In this document: piece after piece, positions 54,841 to 62,220 of the stretch
Numbering within the stretch: position 1 is the first letter of the stretch
How the letters are laid out: the number at the start of each line of letters is the position of its first letter
Assembly (NCBI GenBank): GCA_947368535.1
Contig: CANBHY010000002.1
Coordinates: 31,536 to 95,535, forward strand
Origin: an uncultured Clostridium sp.
Lineage (GTDB): Bacteria > Bacillota > Clostridia > TANB77 > CAG-508
Direction of reading: 5' to 3'
Length of the DNA: 64,000 nucleotides
Notes under the pieces: generated by a model
Databases searched by the model: none
What the model was told of the DNA's origin: nothing
What the model saw: the letters and a program-made list of their open reading frames with translations, nothing else
Program-made: the position numbers and the translations under genes

Positions 54841-56136
54841 TTATTTTATGTCTGCCCCTTCTGGAAAAGAGTTTGATTGATATTTAGTTGAATCATTTAC
54901 TTTAACTCTCTCTATTCGCTTGTCCGCATTTGTAAAAAAAAGTCGAAAAGCATTTTGTCCAATATAAATTAAATTATTATAACCTCTTAAATCTAATTCT
55001 GAACTAGCATATTTTCTATTTCCATTAAATGCTGCATTTCCTATTCTTTCTATCTCTTTTGGAAAATTTAGAAAATTTGAGTCTATATTTGGCCATACAT
55101 CACTATAAGAATCTCTAATCGCTATTACTGTACTAGGACTACTAGCTAAAAAGTAATCTGGTATAACTTTTATACTATTATTTAATACAACTAACTGAAG
55201 CGAACGACAAGAATAAAAAGCTCTACTCCCTAATGATTTCGTTTCTATCCACACTTTTTCTAAACTAGAGTTATTACTAAATAGTCCTTTTGTACCACCT
55301 GCATCTGGAATAACGCATGATGGACCTAATACTACTTCTTTTACTAAGTTACACTCACTAAATGTGTCATATTTTAATCCTGATGCATCACAATATATAT
55401 AGTTTACTTGATTACCTCTCGTTCCTAATAAATTTGATGGCACATCCTTTATAGTATTTGGAATTTTTACAATTTTCGTATTATTGAAATTCATTTTTGC
55501 AAAAGCATTTTCAGTTATTCCAACTACTGGCATTCCATCTGGCTGAACTGCTGGAATAATAAGTTCTCCATTTTTTACAGCACTATCATATCCTTTTACA
55601 ATATACCCTTTTTCATCATATTCATAACATTGAGCAATATCTGTTCTTTCAAAACATTCTTTTTCCCAACTAGGAATAGTCGCATTTGTAGCTATTTTTG
55701 AAAAGTCACTTGCCATTCTAGGATATTCTGTTCCTTTTAATTTAACAGGATCAATTGCATATACTGCCAAAGATTCTGTATTTATATAATATGTTGTATC
55801 ATATGCTGGAACAACACCAAGTAATTCTAAATTTACTTTCGCATATTCATCTCCATCATTTGGATTAAAACATTTTGAATTTCCTCTTATCTCTGATCTT
55901 GTTTTTTTATCAGCACCTTCTCCTGAATATACAGGAACAACCCCTTCTTGTACGTAATACATTAAAGCTTTAGATTCAATTTCTCTTACATCGGCTTTCA
56001 ATTTTTGAAACTGCTCCGCTTGAATCGAATTTGTAACATAAAAAGTAATAACTGACATTATAACTATCATAACAACAATAGTTAATGTAAGAGTTAACAT
56101 TGTTATTCCTTTTTCTTTTGAAAACAGCTTTTTCAT
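54841..56136 (-). CDS. Pilin-like protein fused to leucine-rich repeats
   Basis: From the ATG at 56136 (GAGG upstream) the protein has 431 residues; upstream codons in the same frame are lysine-rich and belong to the spacer. It starts MKKLFSKEKGITMLTLTLTI, a type IV prepilin-like leader (basic stretch, glycine, then a hydrophobic helix of about 20 residues), but without the usual Glu at +5. Residues 35-70 continue the helix. The C-terminal two thirds contain BspA-like LRR_5 units: ITENAFAKMNFNNTKIVKIP, SLGSRAFYSCRSLQLVVL, IERIGNAAFNG and LIYIGQNAFR. An extracellular, helix-anchored binding protein is likely. It lies downstream of the tagO-type gene, 20 bases away. Confidence 0.85.
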   Translation of the reverse strand: MKKLFSKEKGITMLTLTLTIVVMIVIMSVITFYVTNSIQAEQFQKLKADVREIESKALMYYVQEGVVPVYSGEGADKKTRSEIRGNSKCFNPNDGDEYAKVNLELLGVVPAYDTTYYINTESLAVYAIDPVKLKGTEYPRMASDFSKIATNATIPSWEKECFERTDIAQCYEYDEKGYIVKGYDSAVKNGELIIPAVQPDGMPVVGITENAFAKMNFNNTKIVKIPNTIKDVPSNLLGTRGNQVNYIYCDASGLKYDTFSECNLVKEVVLGPSCVIPDAGGTKGLFSNNSSLEKVWIETKSLGSRAFYSCRSLQLVVLNNSIKVIPDYFLASSPSTVIAIRDSYSDVWPNIDSNFLNFPKEIERIGNAAFNGNRKYASSELDLRGYNNLIYIGQNAFRLFFTNADKRIERVKVNDSTKYQSNSFPEGADIK

Positions 56137-56155
56137 TATACATACCTCTATATTT

Positions 56156-57265
56156 TTATTTTTCTTCTTTTGTTTTTTTATCTTCTTTTGAATCATCAAA
56201 AACTTCTTTATATCCTAGGGCAAATACTGCAATTGCAATTAATAAAAATGATAACGCTTTCCAAATACCACTCTCTAGTAAAACTATAGCAAACATACCA
56301 AGTGAAGCACTAACGCAATACAATATTAAAACTGACTCTTTTTGAGAAAAACCATGTCGTAACAATTTGTGATGTAAATGTCCCGCATCTGGTTTCATAA
56401 TTCCTTTTATAGATCTATTTTTAATAATTCTTCTAAGAATTGCAAACATTGTATCAAAAATTGGTAACCCCAAAATAATTATTGGTAATACTACTACTAA
56501 TACAGTATAAGTTTTTGCAACTCCTATAATAGAAACTACACCCAAAGTATAACCTAAAAAGTTAGATCCTGTATCTCCAATAAAGGTTTTAGCAGGATTT
56601 ATATTATATGGTAAAAATCCAACTAATGCTCCAATTAAAGATGTTATTATAAGAACTGCTAAAATAGGTGATCCATTTAAAACAAATACAACAAGCATTG
56701 ATACACAAGAAATAATTGAAATACCAGAAGATAATCCATCAAGTCCATCAATTAAATTAATAGCATTTGTTAAACCTACTATCCAACATATCGTAATAAT
56801 AGTTGAAACTGTATTTAAAAAATTAACTGAATCACTAAATTTTCTAAAAAATTCTATATTTAATATATCTATCCTTGTTCCTGATGAAACCACTGCACAA
56901 GCTGCCAAAATTTGTACAATTAGCTTTGGTACTGGTCCTAATCCTTTAACATCATCCATAAAACAAGTAATTACTATCAACATCATTCCAATAAAGAAAC
57001 CAATTAGTTTAAAATGATAATTTCCTTCTACTAGATTTATTTGCTTTTCTAATGTTAAACTAATTAATAAATAAATAATAGAAATTAAAAATCCACAAAC
57101 TACTGCTACTCCACCAAGTCTTGGCATAACTACTTTATTAATTCTTCTCTCATCTTTTGGACTATCAACTGCTCCTAGCTTTTTAGCAAGCTTTATTGTT
57201 TTTGGTGTAATCATAAAAGCAGTTATAAAAGCTAGTAAAAAGGCAATAATAATATCTCCCCACAT
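56156..57265 (-). CDS. tagO: Undecaprenyl-phosphate GlcNAc-1-phosphate transferase (TagO/WecA type)
   Basis: This 369-residue polytopic membrane enzyme transfers a sugar-1-phosphate to undecaprenyl phosphate, the first step of teichoic acid or other wall-polymer synthesis. Family motifs are present: VMPRLGGVAVV, the DDVKGLGP aspartate pair, NAINLIDGLDGLSSG, FIGDTGSNFLGY and the histidine motif DAGHLHHKLLRHG. About ten hydrophobic helices are visible, with a charged C-terminal tail. It lies 11 bases after rpiB. The sugar donor cannot be fixed from sequence; UDP-GlcNAc is usual. Confidence 0.93.
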   Translation of the reverse strand: MWGDIIIAFLLAFITAFMITPKTIKLAKKLGAVDSPKDERRINKVVMPRLGGVAVVCGFLISIIYLLISLTLEKQINLVEGNYHFKLIGFFIGMMLIVITCFMDDVKGLGPVPKLIVQILAACAVVSSGTRIDILNIEFFRKFSDSVNFLNTVSTIITICWIVGLTNAINLIDGLDGLSSGISIISCVSMLVVFVLNGSPILAVLIITSLIGALVGFLPYNINPAKTFIGDTGSNFLGYTLGVVSIIGVAKTYTVLVVVLPIIILGLPIFDTMFAILRRIIKNRSIKGIMKPDAGHLHHKLLRHGFSQKESVLILYCVSASLGMFAIVLLESGIWKALSFLLIAIAVFALGYKEVFDDSKEDKKTKEEK

Positions 57266-57276
57266 AGTGTTGCTCC

Positions 57277-57720
57277 TTATTTCATATTCTCTTCTTCAAT
57301 TTTTTCTATCATTTGTAATCTATCTGTATATCTTCCATTTAAAAACTCTGAATTCTGCCATATTTCAATAATTTCTATTGCTTCTTGTTCTGAAAGAAAT
57401 TCTCCTGGAAGAACTAGTACATTTATATCTGAATGTTCTTTTCCATCCTGTGCTGATAATTTATTAAAGCATACTCCTGCTCTAATTCCTCTAAATTTAT
57501 TTGCTGCCATAGACATTCCAATTCCACAACTGCAAATCAAAATCGCTTTATCTTTCTGCTTGTCCATTTTATTACAGATTTCTTTTGCTATTAGTGGAAA
57601 ATGTGCAATTTCTTTAGAATATGTTCCACAATCCATGCATTCTATATTTTCTCTTTCTAAATAATTCTTAACTTTTTCTTTTAAATCAAAACCTCTATGA
57701 TCTGAACCTAAAAAAAACAT
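57277..57720 (-). CDS. rpiB: Ribose-5-phosphate isomerase B family protein
   Basis: The 147-residue protein belongs to the RpiB/LacAB family, which interconverts ribose 5-phosphate and ribulose 5-phosphate. The N-terminal FLGSDHRGFDLKEKV, the loop around ICSCGIGMSMAANKFRGIRAG and KEHSDINVLVL are clear. The usual catalytic-loop CGTG is CSCG here, so the residue normally threonine is cysteine; the DYP of the family is HFP. The catalytic cysteine and the later histidine are kept. The order rpiB-tagO is common near wall genes and ATP synthase operons in Firmicutes. Confidence 0.88.
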   Translation of the reverse strand: MFFLGSDHRGFDLKEKVKNYLERENIECMDCGTYSKEIAHFPLIAKEICNKMDKQKDKAILICSCGIGMSMAANKFRGIRAGVCFNKLSAQDGKEHSDINVLVLPGEFLSEQEAIEIIEIWQNSEFLNGRYTDRLQMIEKIEEENMK

Positions 57721-57806
57721 CTATTACTCCTTATAAAATAAGATAGTGATAGTATATCATTGAAAAATTATTATTACAACTTTTTTCAATAAATTTATAA
57801 TATAAC

Positions 57807-57835
57807 AAAGAAGCTAAATTAAATTTAGCTTCTTT
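57807..57835. terminator. Hairpin between the 57840 peptidase gene and rpiB
   Basis: A perfect 13-bp stem (AAAGAAGCTAAAT with ATTTAGCTTCTTT) around a three-base loop lies just past the 57840 stop codon. The following T-run on the minus strand is short, so termination may be partial. Confidence 0.65.
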
Positions 57836-57839
57836 ATTT

Positions 57840-58958
57840 TTACCATATATAATTTTGTGGATTTTGTACTGCACCATAATACATAACTTGGAAATGCACG
57901 TGTGGTCCTGTAGAGTTACCTGTAGTACCTACTGCAGCAATGTTTTGTCCTTGAGAAACATATTGTCCATAAGATACATATAACTGACTACAGTGTGCAT
58001 AATATGTTTGATATCCATTACCATGATCTACAATTACTAAATTTCCATATCCTGTAGAATTCCATCCTGAAAATATTACTGTTCCTTCTGCAGATGCATA
58101 AATCGGTGTTCCTGTAGATGTAGCTATATCTACACCTTTATGAAATCCTGATGTTCTATATCCAAATGGTGATGTTACCATACCACCTGATACTGGTCTC
58201 ATAAAAGCAGCTCCTGTTGCTGGTATAGAAGCTCCTGCTGTTGAATTTGATCTAGCAACATTATTTCTTGCAGATACTTGTGCAGCTCTTGCTCTTCTGG
58301 CTTTTTCAGCTTTTCTAGCTTCTTCCTCTGCTTTTCTTATTGCCTCTTGCTCAGCTTCATATGCTTGAACTTTAACATCAACATCCTTATTCAACTCTAC
58401 TTTAGCTATATCTATAGTTGTTTCTGTTATTTCTTTTTTATTTCTTTCTTGTTCTTCAATTTCTAAGTTTAATTCTATAGGTTCAACAACGTTTGCTTTA
58501 ATTTCAGATACTATAGCTTCTGCTTCTTCCATTGAATTAACACATGCCTTTTCGTTTCCATCTAACTTAATTGCATAAGTTCTACATTTAATTTCTGCAT
58601 TTTCTTCAATTAAGGCTAAAACTTCTTGTTCTTTAGTCTCTGATTCTTTAACATTACTTACTAATTCTAATTCATAAGCTGGCATTACTTCGACTTTTAT
58701 TGAAGTGATGTTTCCTTCCAAGTTATTTGCAAACTTGTCAATTTTTTCTTGCATTCTATCTTTATCTTCAACATATCCAATTACTTTACCATCTAACGTA
58801 ACTTTATATAGTGGTTTATATTTAACGCAAATGAACAATGCTATTATAAAAAGACCTATGGCGATAATACTAGAAAGTTTAACTAGTCTTTTACCATAAT
58901 ATTTTATACACTTACTTACTATAAAATTCACTCCTTTTTTATTAAAAATTTTCGTCAC
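57840..58958 (-). CDS. Membrane-anchored M23 (LytM-type) peptidoglycan endopeptidase, paralogue
   Basis: The protein has up to 372 residues, with one membrane segment (about residues 28-47) and a copy of the motif seen in the 51932 protein (YKVTLDGKVIGYVEDKDRMQ). A highly charged Ala/Glu/Arg coiled coil (about 200-235) and a C-terminal M23 domain follow, with HKGVDIATSTGTP, YYAHCSQLYV and GPHVHFQVM. The start is uncertain. The GTG at 58958 lies only about three bases from the predicted transcription start, while AAGGAG at 58931-58936 sits eight bases ahead of an in-frame ATA codon at 58922. Function is peptidoglycan cleavage during growth. Confidence 0.9.
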   Translation of the reverse strand: MTKIFNKKGVNFIVSKCIKYYGKRLVKLSSIIAIGLFIIALFICVKYKPLYKVTLDGKVIGYVEDKDRMQEKIDKFANNLEGNITSIKVEVMPAYELELVSNVKESETKEQEVLALIEENAEIKCRTYAIKLDGNEKACVNSMEEAEAIVSEIKANVVEPIELNLEIEEQERNKKEITETTIDIAKVELNKDVDVKVQAYEAEQEAIRKAEEEARKAEKARRARAAQVSARNNVARSNSTAGASIPATGAAFMRPVSGGMVTSPFGYRTSGFHKGVDIATSTGTPIYASAEGTVIFSGWNSTGYGNLVIVDHGNGYQTYYAHCSQLYVSYGQYVSQGQNIAAVGTTGNSTGPHVHFQVMYYGAVQNPQNYIW

Positions 58959-58967
58959 GCACTATTA

Positions 58968-58996
58968 ATTATACCACTCTATGCTTTTTTTAGCAA
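58968..58996 (-). promoter_or_regulatory. Predicted promoter of the 57840 peptidase gene
   Basis: TTGCTA (58991-58996), a 17-base spacer and an extended TGGTATAAT (hexamer 58968-58973) on the minus strand. Confidence 0.75.
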
Positions 58997-59062
58997 ATTT
59001 CATATTTTATCATATCCCTTTTTCTGCTGTTTTATACTTAATTCGCACATTTATTTTCAAAT

Positions 59063-59097
59063 AAAAAAGAGATTTTGCTTTAAAAATCTCTTTTTTT
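59063..59097 (-). terminator. Intrinsic terminator of the GGDEF gene
   Basis: AAAAAAGAGATTTT and AAAATCTCTTTTTT pair around a seven-base loop in the gap downstream of the 59146 gene; T-rich on both strands. Confidence 0.85.
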
Positions 59098-59145
59098 CTT
59101 ATTTTTTCTTATTTTCTATTTATTGACATTTAAAATTTGTTTGTA

Positions 59146-60075
59146 CTAAAATTTTTTTCTTCTATTTACTACATATGCGCTACCCATAACTGACTTAGCT
59201 TGATGTTTAACTTGTGCTCCTACTTCACCAATCTCTAGTGTACTTTTAAATCTTCCAGGTGTAACTTCTACAATACCGATTGATATTGATGTAAGTGGAA
59301 ATTGCTCTATTATTCCTCTTCTGTTTGCAACTTCTAGAAAACCTCTTGCAACATCCTCTGCGTTATAATATCCTAAAACATATGTATCAAAATCTGAAAT
59401 AATATCTCTAGATATTTTATCATAATCAGTAGCTTCTAATATCGCTATAAAATCGTCTCCTCCAATATGTCCTATAAAACTATTTTCTAATCCTAAATTA
59501 TGAATATTATTTACTATTGTTCTAGCTGTAAATTTTATAATTTCATCTCCATTAGAAAATCCATATATATCATTATATGCTTTAAAATTGTCTAAATCGA
59601 AATAAAACATAGCAAATGTTTCTCTATTCAAAAGTCTTTTCTTTATTTCTGCTTGTATCTGAATATTTCCTGGTAATCCTGTAAGAGCACTGATTGTTCT
59701 ATTACTTTGTAATAATCTTAACATATTTTTGATTGTATAATATAAATACTCTCTATCTACTGGTTTTATTATGAAATATTCAACAGATTCTTCTAATATT
59801 TTTATTCTATGTTCTTTGTCCCAATTCGAAGAAATAACAACTATCGGAGTAATACTGTTATCTTCATTAGCTCTGATACTTTTGCATAATTCTATAATAT
59901 CTACATTAATTGTATCTTCATCAATTATAATCATATCAGGAATATTTTTAAGTGCTAGCTCCAATTCTTCTGTTTTAACAGAGCGAAATTGATAATCTAC
60001 ATCATCTTTAAATATTTGATTTAATACATTTAATACGCTTTCTGTGTTATCAATTATATAGATATCTTGTATCAT
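59146..60075 (-). CDS. Response regulator with GGDEF-type domain (GGDDF)
   Basis: The 309-residue protein has an N-terminal receiver-like domain (about 1-120): the strand DMIIIDED holds the candidate phospho-aspartate and VEYFIIKPVD the conserved lysine. The C-terminal diguanylate cyclase-like domain begins at TGLPGN (a variant of the usual LTGLxNR) and has FYFDLDNFKAYNDIYGFSNGD. The active loop reads HIGGDDFIAI instead of GGDEF/GGEEF. GGDDF may be active, but whether this protein makes cyclic di-GMP is not certain. No partner kinase is adjacent. It appears monocistronic. Confidence 0.88.
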   Translation of the reverse strand: MIQDIYIIDNTESVLNVLNQIFKDDVDYQFRSVKTEELELALKNIPDMIIIDEDTINVDIIELCKSIRANEDNSITPIVVISSNWDKEHRIKILEESVEYFIIKPVDREYLYYTIKNMLRLLQSNRTISALTGLPGNIQIQAEIKKRLLNRETFAMFYFDLDNFKAYNDIYGFSNGDEIIKFTARTIVNNIHNLGLENSFIGHIGGDDFIAILEATDYDKISRDIISDFDTYVLGYYNAEDVARGFLEVANRRGIIEQFPLTSISIGIVEVTPGRFKSTLEIGEVGAQVKHQAKSVMGSAYVVNRRKKF

Positions 60076-60130
60076 AATTTTCTCCTTTGTTATCCTCTCA
60101 TAATATATATATCCTAAATCAAACTTAATT

Positions 60131-60943
60131 TCAAGATTTTTTCATATTATTTAAAAATTTCAATAGTTTATCAGATTGCATAGTTGGAAACGCTTTTTTT
60201 AGTCTTTCTATTCTTCTTGTAATTTTTTCTTGCAAACGTTGTTGCTCCTCTTTTAAACTTCCTAATAATTCATTTCTATTTTTAGTTTCTCCGATTCTTT
60301 TCATTAATTTGAAATTATGCTCAAATCTAGAGTTCTTGATATTTTCAAATTGAATTGCATTTCGCAAATTAATTGCATCAATTTTACTTCTAATATTTTC
60401 AGTAATTTCTGACCATTTTCTAAGTCTCTTATTAATATTAACAAGTTTTATAACTGTTCCTATTGTATCTACAAATATAATTGTCATTAATACTACAATT
60501 CCTATAACAAGATAAATAATTGGAATTACATTTACAAGTTTTTCTACTTTTGGATGAATCATTTTCATAAATATAATACCTAAAATTCCCCAATATATAG
60601 AATTTTTTAAACATACTCTTCCTTGAATATTAAATTTATTTTTTGAATAATCCCAATACTTTGTTTTAAAAACTACTTCTAAAAAAACTCCAACTATATA
60701 TTCAAAAATAGATAAAACAATAAGTCCAAACAAAAATAATACAAAAATATTATTCGTTAAATTTCTAAGTGATAAATACATAATTAATGCACCAAATCCA
60801 TATATCGGGCAAAATGGACCTAATAAAAATCCACTATTAACAACCTTTTTTTGCAGTATTGTTTTATATATTGATTCTAATAACCAACCAATAAAAGAAT
60901 ATACAAAAAAATATGAAATTAAATATACTAATTCTTTTAACAT
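60131..60943 (-). CDS. CmpB-type putative ABC-transporter membrane protein
   Basis: The 270-residue protein has about five membrane helices in the first 170 residues. It starts ELVYLISYFFVYSFIGWLLE and continues GFLLGPFCPIYGFGALIM, YIVGVFLEVVFKTKYWDYS and GRVCLKNSIYWGILGI, the hallmarks of the ABC_trans_CmpB family common in Clostridia. The C-terminal 90 residues are a basic cytoplasmic coiled region (QQRLQEKITRRIERLKKAF). No ATP-binding partner is adjacent, and the transport assignment in the family name is itself weak. The start follows a weak AAAAGAGA ribosome binding site. Confidence 0.83.
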   Translation of the reverse strand: MLKELVYLISYFFVYSFIGWLLESIYKTILQKKVVNSGFLLGPFCPIYGFGALIMYLSLRNLTNNIFVLFLFGLIVLSIFEYIVGVFLEVVFKTKYWDYSKNKFNIQGRVCLKNSIYWGILGIIFMKMIHPKVEKLVNVIPIIYLVIGIVVLMTIIFVDTIGTVIKLVNINKRLRKWSEITENIRSKIDAINLRNAIQFENIKNSRFEHNFKLMKRIGETKNRNELLGSLKEEQQRLQEKITRRIERLKKAFPTMQSDKLLKFLNNMKKS

Positions 60944-60973
60944 ATTCTCTTTTAACTTTCTCTATAAAATATT

Positions 60974-61003
60974 AAAAAGGTGGAATTTCATTAATTCCAC
61001 CTT
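60974..61003 (-). terminator. Intrinsic terminator of the 61013 gene
   Basis: AAGGTGGAATT (60977-60987) pairs with AATTCCACCTT (60993-61003) around five bases, followed by five T on the minus strand. Confidence 0.85.
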
Positions 61004-61012
61004 ATAAGCCTT

Positions 61013-62104
61013 TTATGGATTATAGTCACATTCTCCATAGTCTTCTGCAAATACTTGCTCTTCTTCTGTATATACTTTAACATCTACTCTGTTGTATCCC
61101 TCTATAGTCTTAAGTGGTATTTCTACTTCTTTATGGTTTTCTGGATCATCATATTCTTCAGTAAATTTTTCTCCATTAAATTCATATTCTATTTTTGTTA
61201 TTCCTTTTGGATATGAAGCTATAACATATATTTTACTTAAATCTGGTTCTGCATCAAAATCTATTTGTGGTTTTCCTACATATAATTCAACTTCTTGATT
61301 ATATGTTCCTGTATTTTGTGCTTTATCAACAGCACTTATATTAATATTATTGCTCTCTACCTTATCTAAAGTAATTTCAGCCTTTATTGTATTTTTGTCA
61401 ATTCTATCTGTAATTTCTTTTGTTTCCCTTCCATCTATAGTATAAATCAACTTTGAAATTTCTGTTTCGTCAGTTGCTGTAACTGTTAATACTGTATTTT
61501 GAAGAGTAACTCTTATTTTAGGTGGTATCTTATCTATTCCTACATCTGTATGATAGCTTTGGATATATTCTGCAATATTATTATCAACAGCCTTTACTAC
61601 TATTCTTATAGTTGTATCACCTTTTGGAATACCTATTTTTTTAATTTCTTTTCCATTTTCATTTGATAATTTTAATACTTGTTCTTCTCCTAATGCAACT
61701 ATTTCATCACTTTCTTCTTGCAATTCGTCATCATCTTCATCAGATTGTTGACTGCTACTTTTTTCTTTTCTTGTTTCCTCATATTCATTAATTTCTTCTG
61801 GTGTAGCAATTCCTCTATACCATTGATATGAAATTGATTCAATAGCTTTATCATATGAAACATTTATTGAAAGTTCGTCTTGATCAGCATATAATTCTAT
61901 TAATGGTCCAACAAATTTTTGTACATTTTTTTGACTGTTCACATAAGCTTTATTTTTTACTAATGCATATCCCCCTTTAGCAAAAAAACACATACCAAAA
62001 AACATTATTAAAATTGCATAAACTTTTATGATTTTTATTGTATCTGCAGGATTTTTACCTGGTCTTACTTGTTTTGGTCCGCTACGATCTAATATCTGAT
62101 TCAA
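61013..62104 (-). CDS. Membrane-anchored protein with Ig-like extracellular part
   Basis: The 363-residue protein starts at a TTG (62104) with AAAGGAAG upstream. A basic N-terminal 25 residues lead to one membrane helix (about 26-47). Outside lie a first beta domain (SISYQWYRGIATPEEIN, like an Ig/PKD strand pair), a Ser/Glu/Asp-rich low-complexity stretch (about 112-135), then two or three further Ig-like repeats (DKIPPKIRVTLQNTVLTVTA, GKPQIDFDAEPDLSKIYVIA). It ends AEDYGECDYNP. I cannot assign a function. A cell-surface or wall-associated role is reasonable. It lies downstream of pcrA but has its own promoter. Confidence 0.82.
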   Translation of the reverse strand: MNQILDRSGPKQVRPGKNPADTIKIIKVYAILIMFFGMCFFAKGGYALVKNKAYVNSQKNVQKFVGPLIELYADQDELSINVSYDKAIESISYQWYRGIATPEEINEYEETRKEKSSSQQSDEDDDELQEESDEIVALGEEQVLKLSNENGKEIKKIGIPKGDTTIRIVVKAVDNNIAEYIQSYHTDVGIDKIPPKIRVTLQNTVLTVTATDETEISKLIYTIDGRETKEITDRIDKNTIKAEITLDKVESNNINISAVDKAQNTGTYNQEVELYVGKPQIDFDAEPDLSKIYVIASYPKGITKIEYEFNGEKFTEEYDDPENHKEVEIPLKTIEGYNRVDVKVYTEEEQVFAEDYGECDYNP

Positions 62105-62148
62105 TATTTATCTTCCTTTCTTGCTACAAATAAATTCATTCATTATAA

Positions 62149-62176
62149 ATTATAACATAGAAATCATTGTTTTCAA
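62149..62176 (-). promoter_or_regulatory. Predicted promoter of the 61013 gene
   Basis: TTGAAA (62171-62176), a 16-base spacer and an extended -10 TGTTATAAT (hexamer 62149-62154) on the minus strand, just past the pcrA terminator. Confidence 0.65.
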
Positions 62177-62185
62177 ATATTTTAT

Positions 62186-62217
62186 AAAAAAAAATCCTTT
62201 TCATCAAAGGATTTTTT
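62186..62217 (-). terminator. Intrinsic terminator of pcrA
   Basis: AATCCTTT and AAAGGATT pair around a short loop, with long A and T runs on either side, immediately after the pcrA stop codon. Confidence 0.85.
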
Positions 62218-62220
62218 CTT

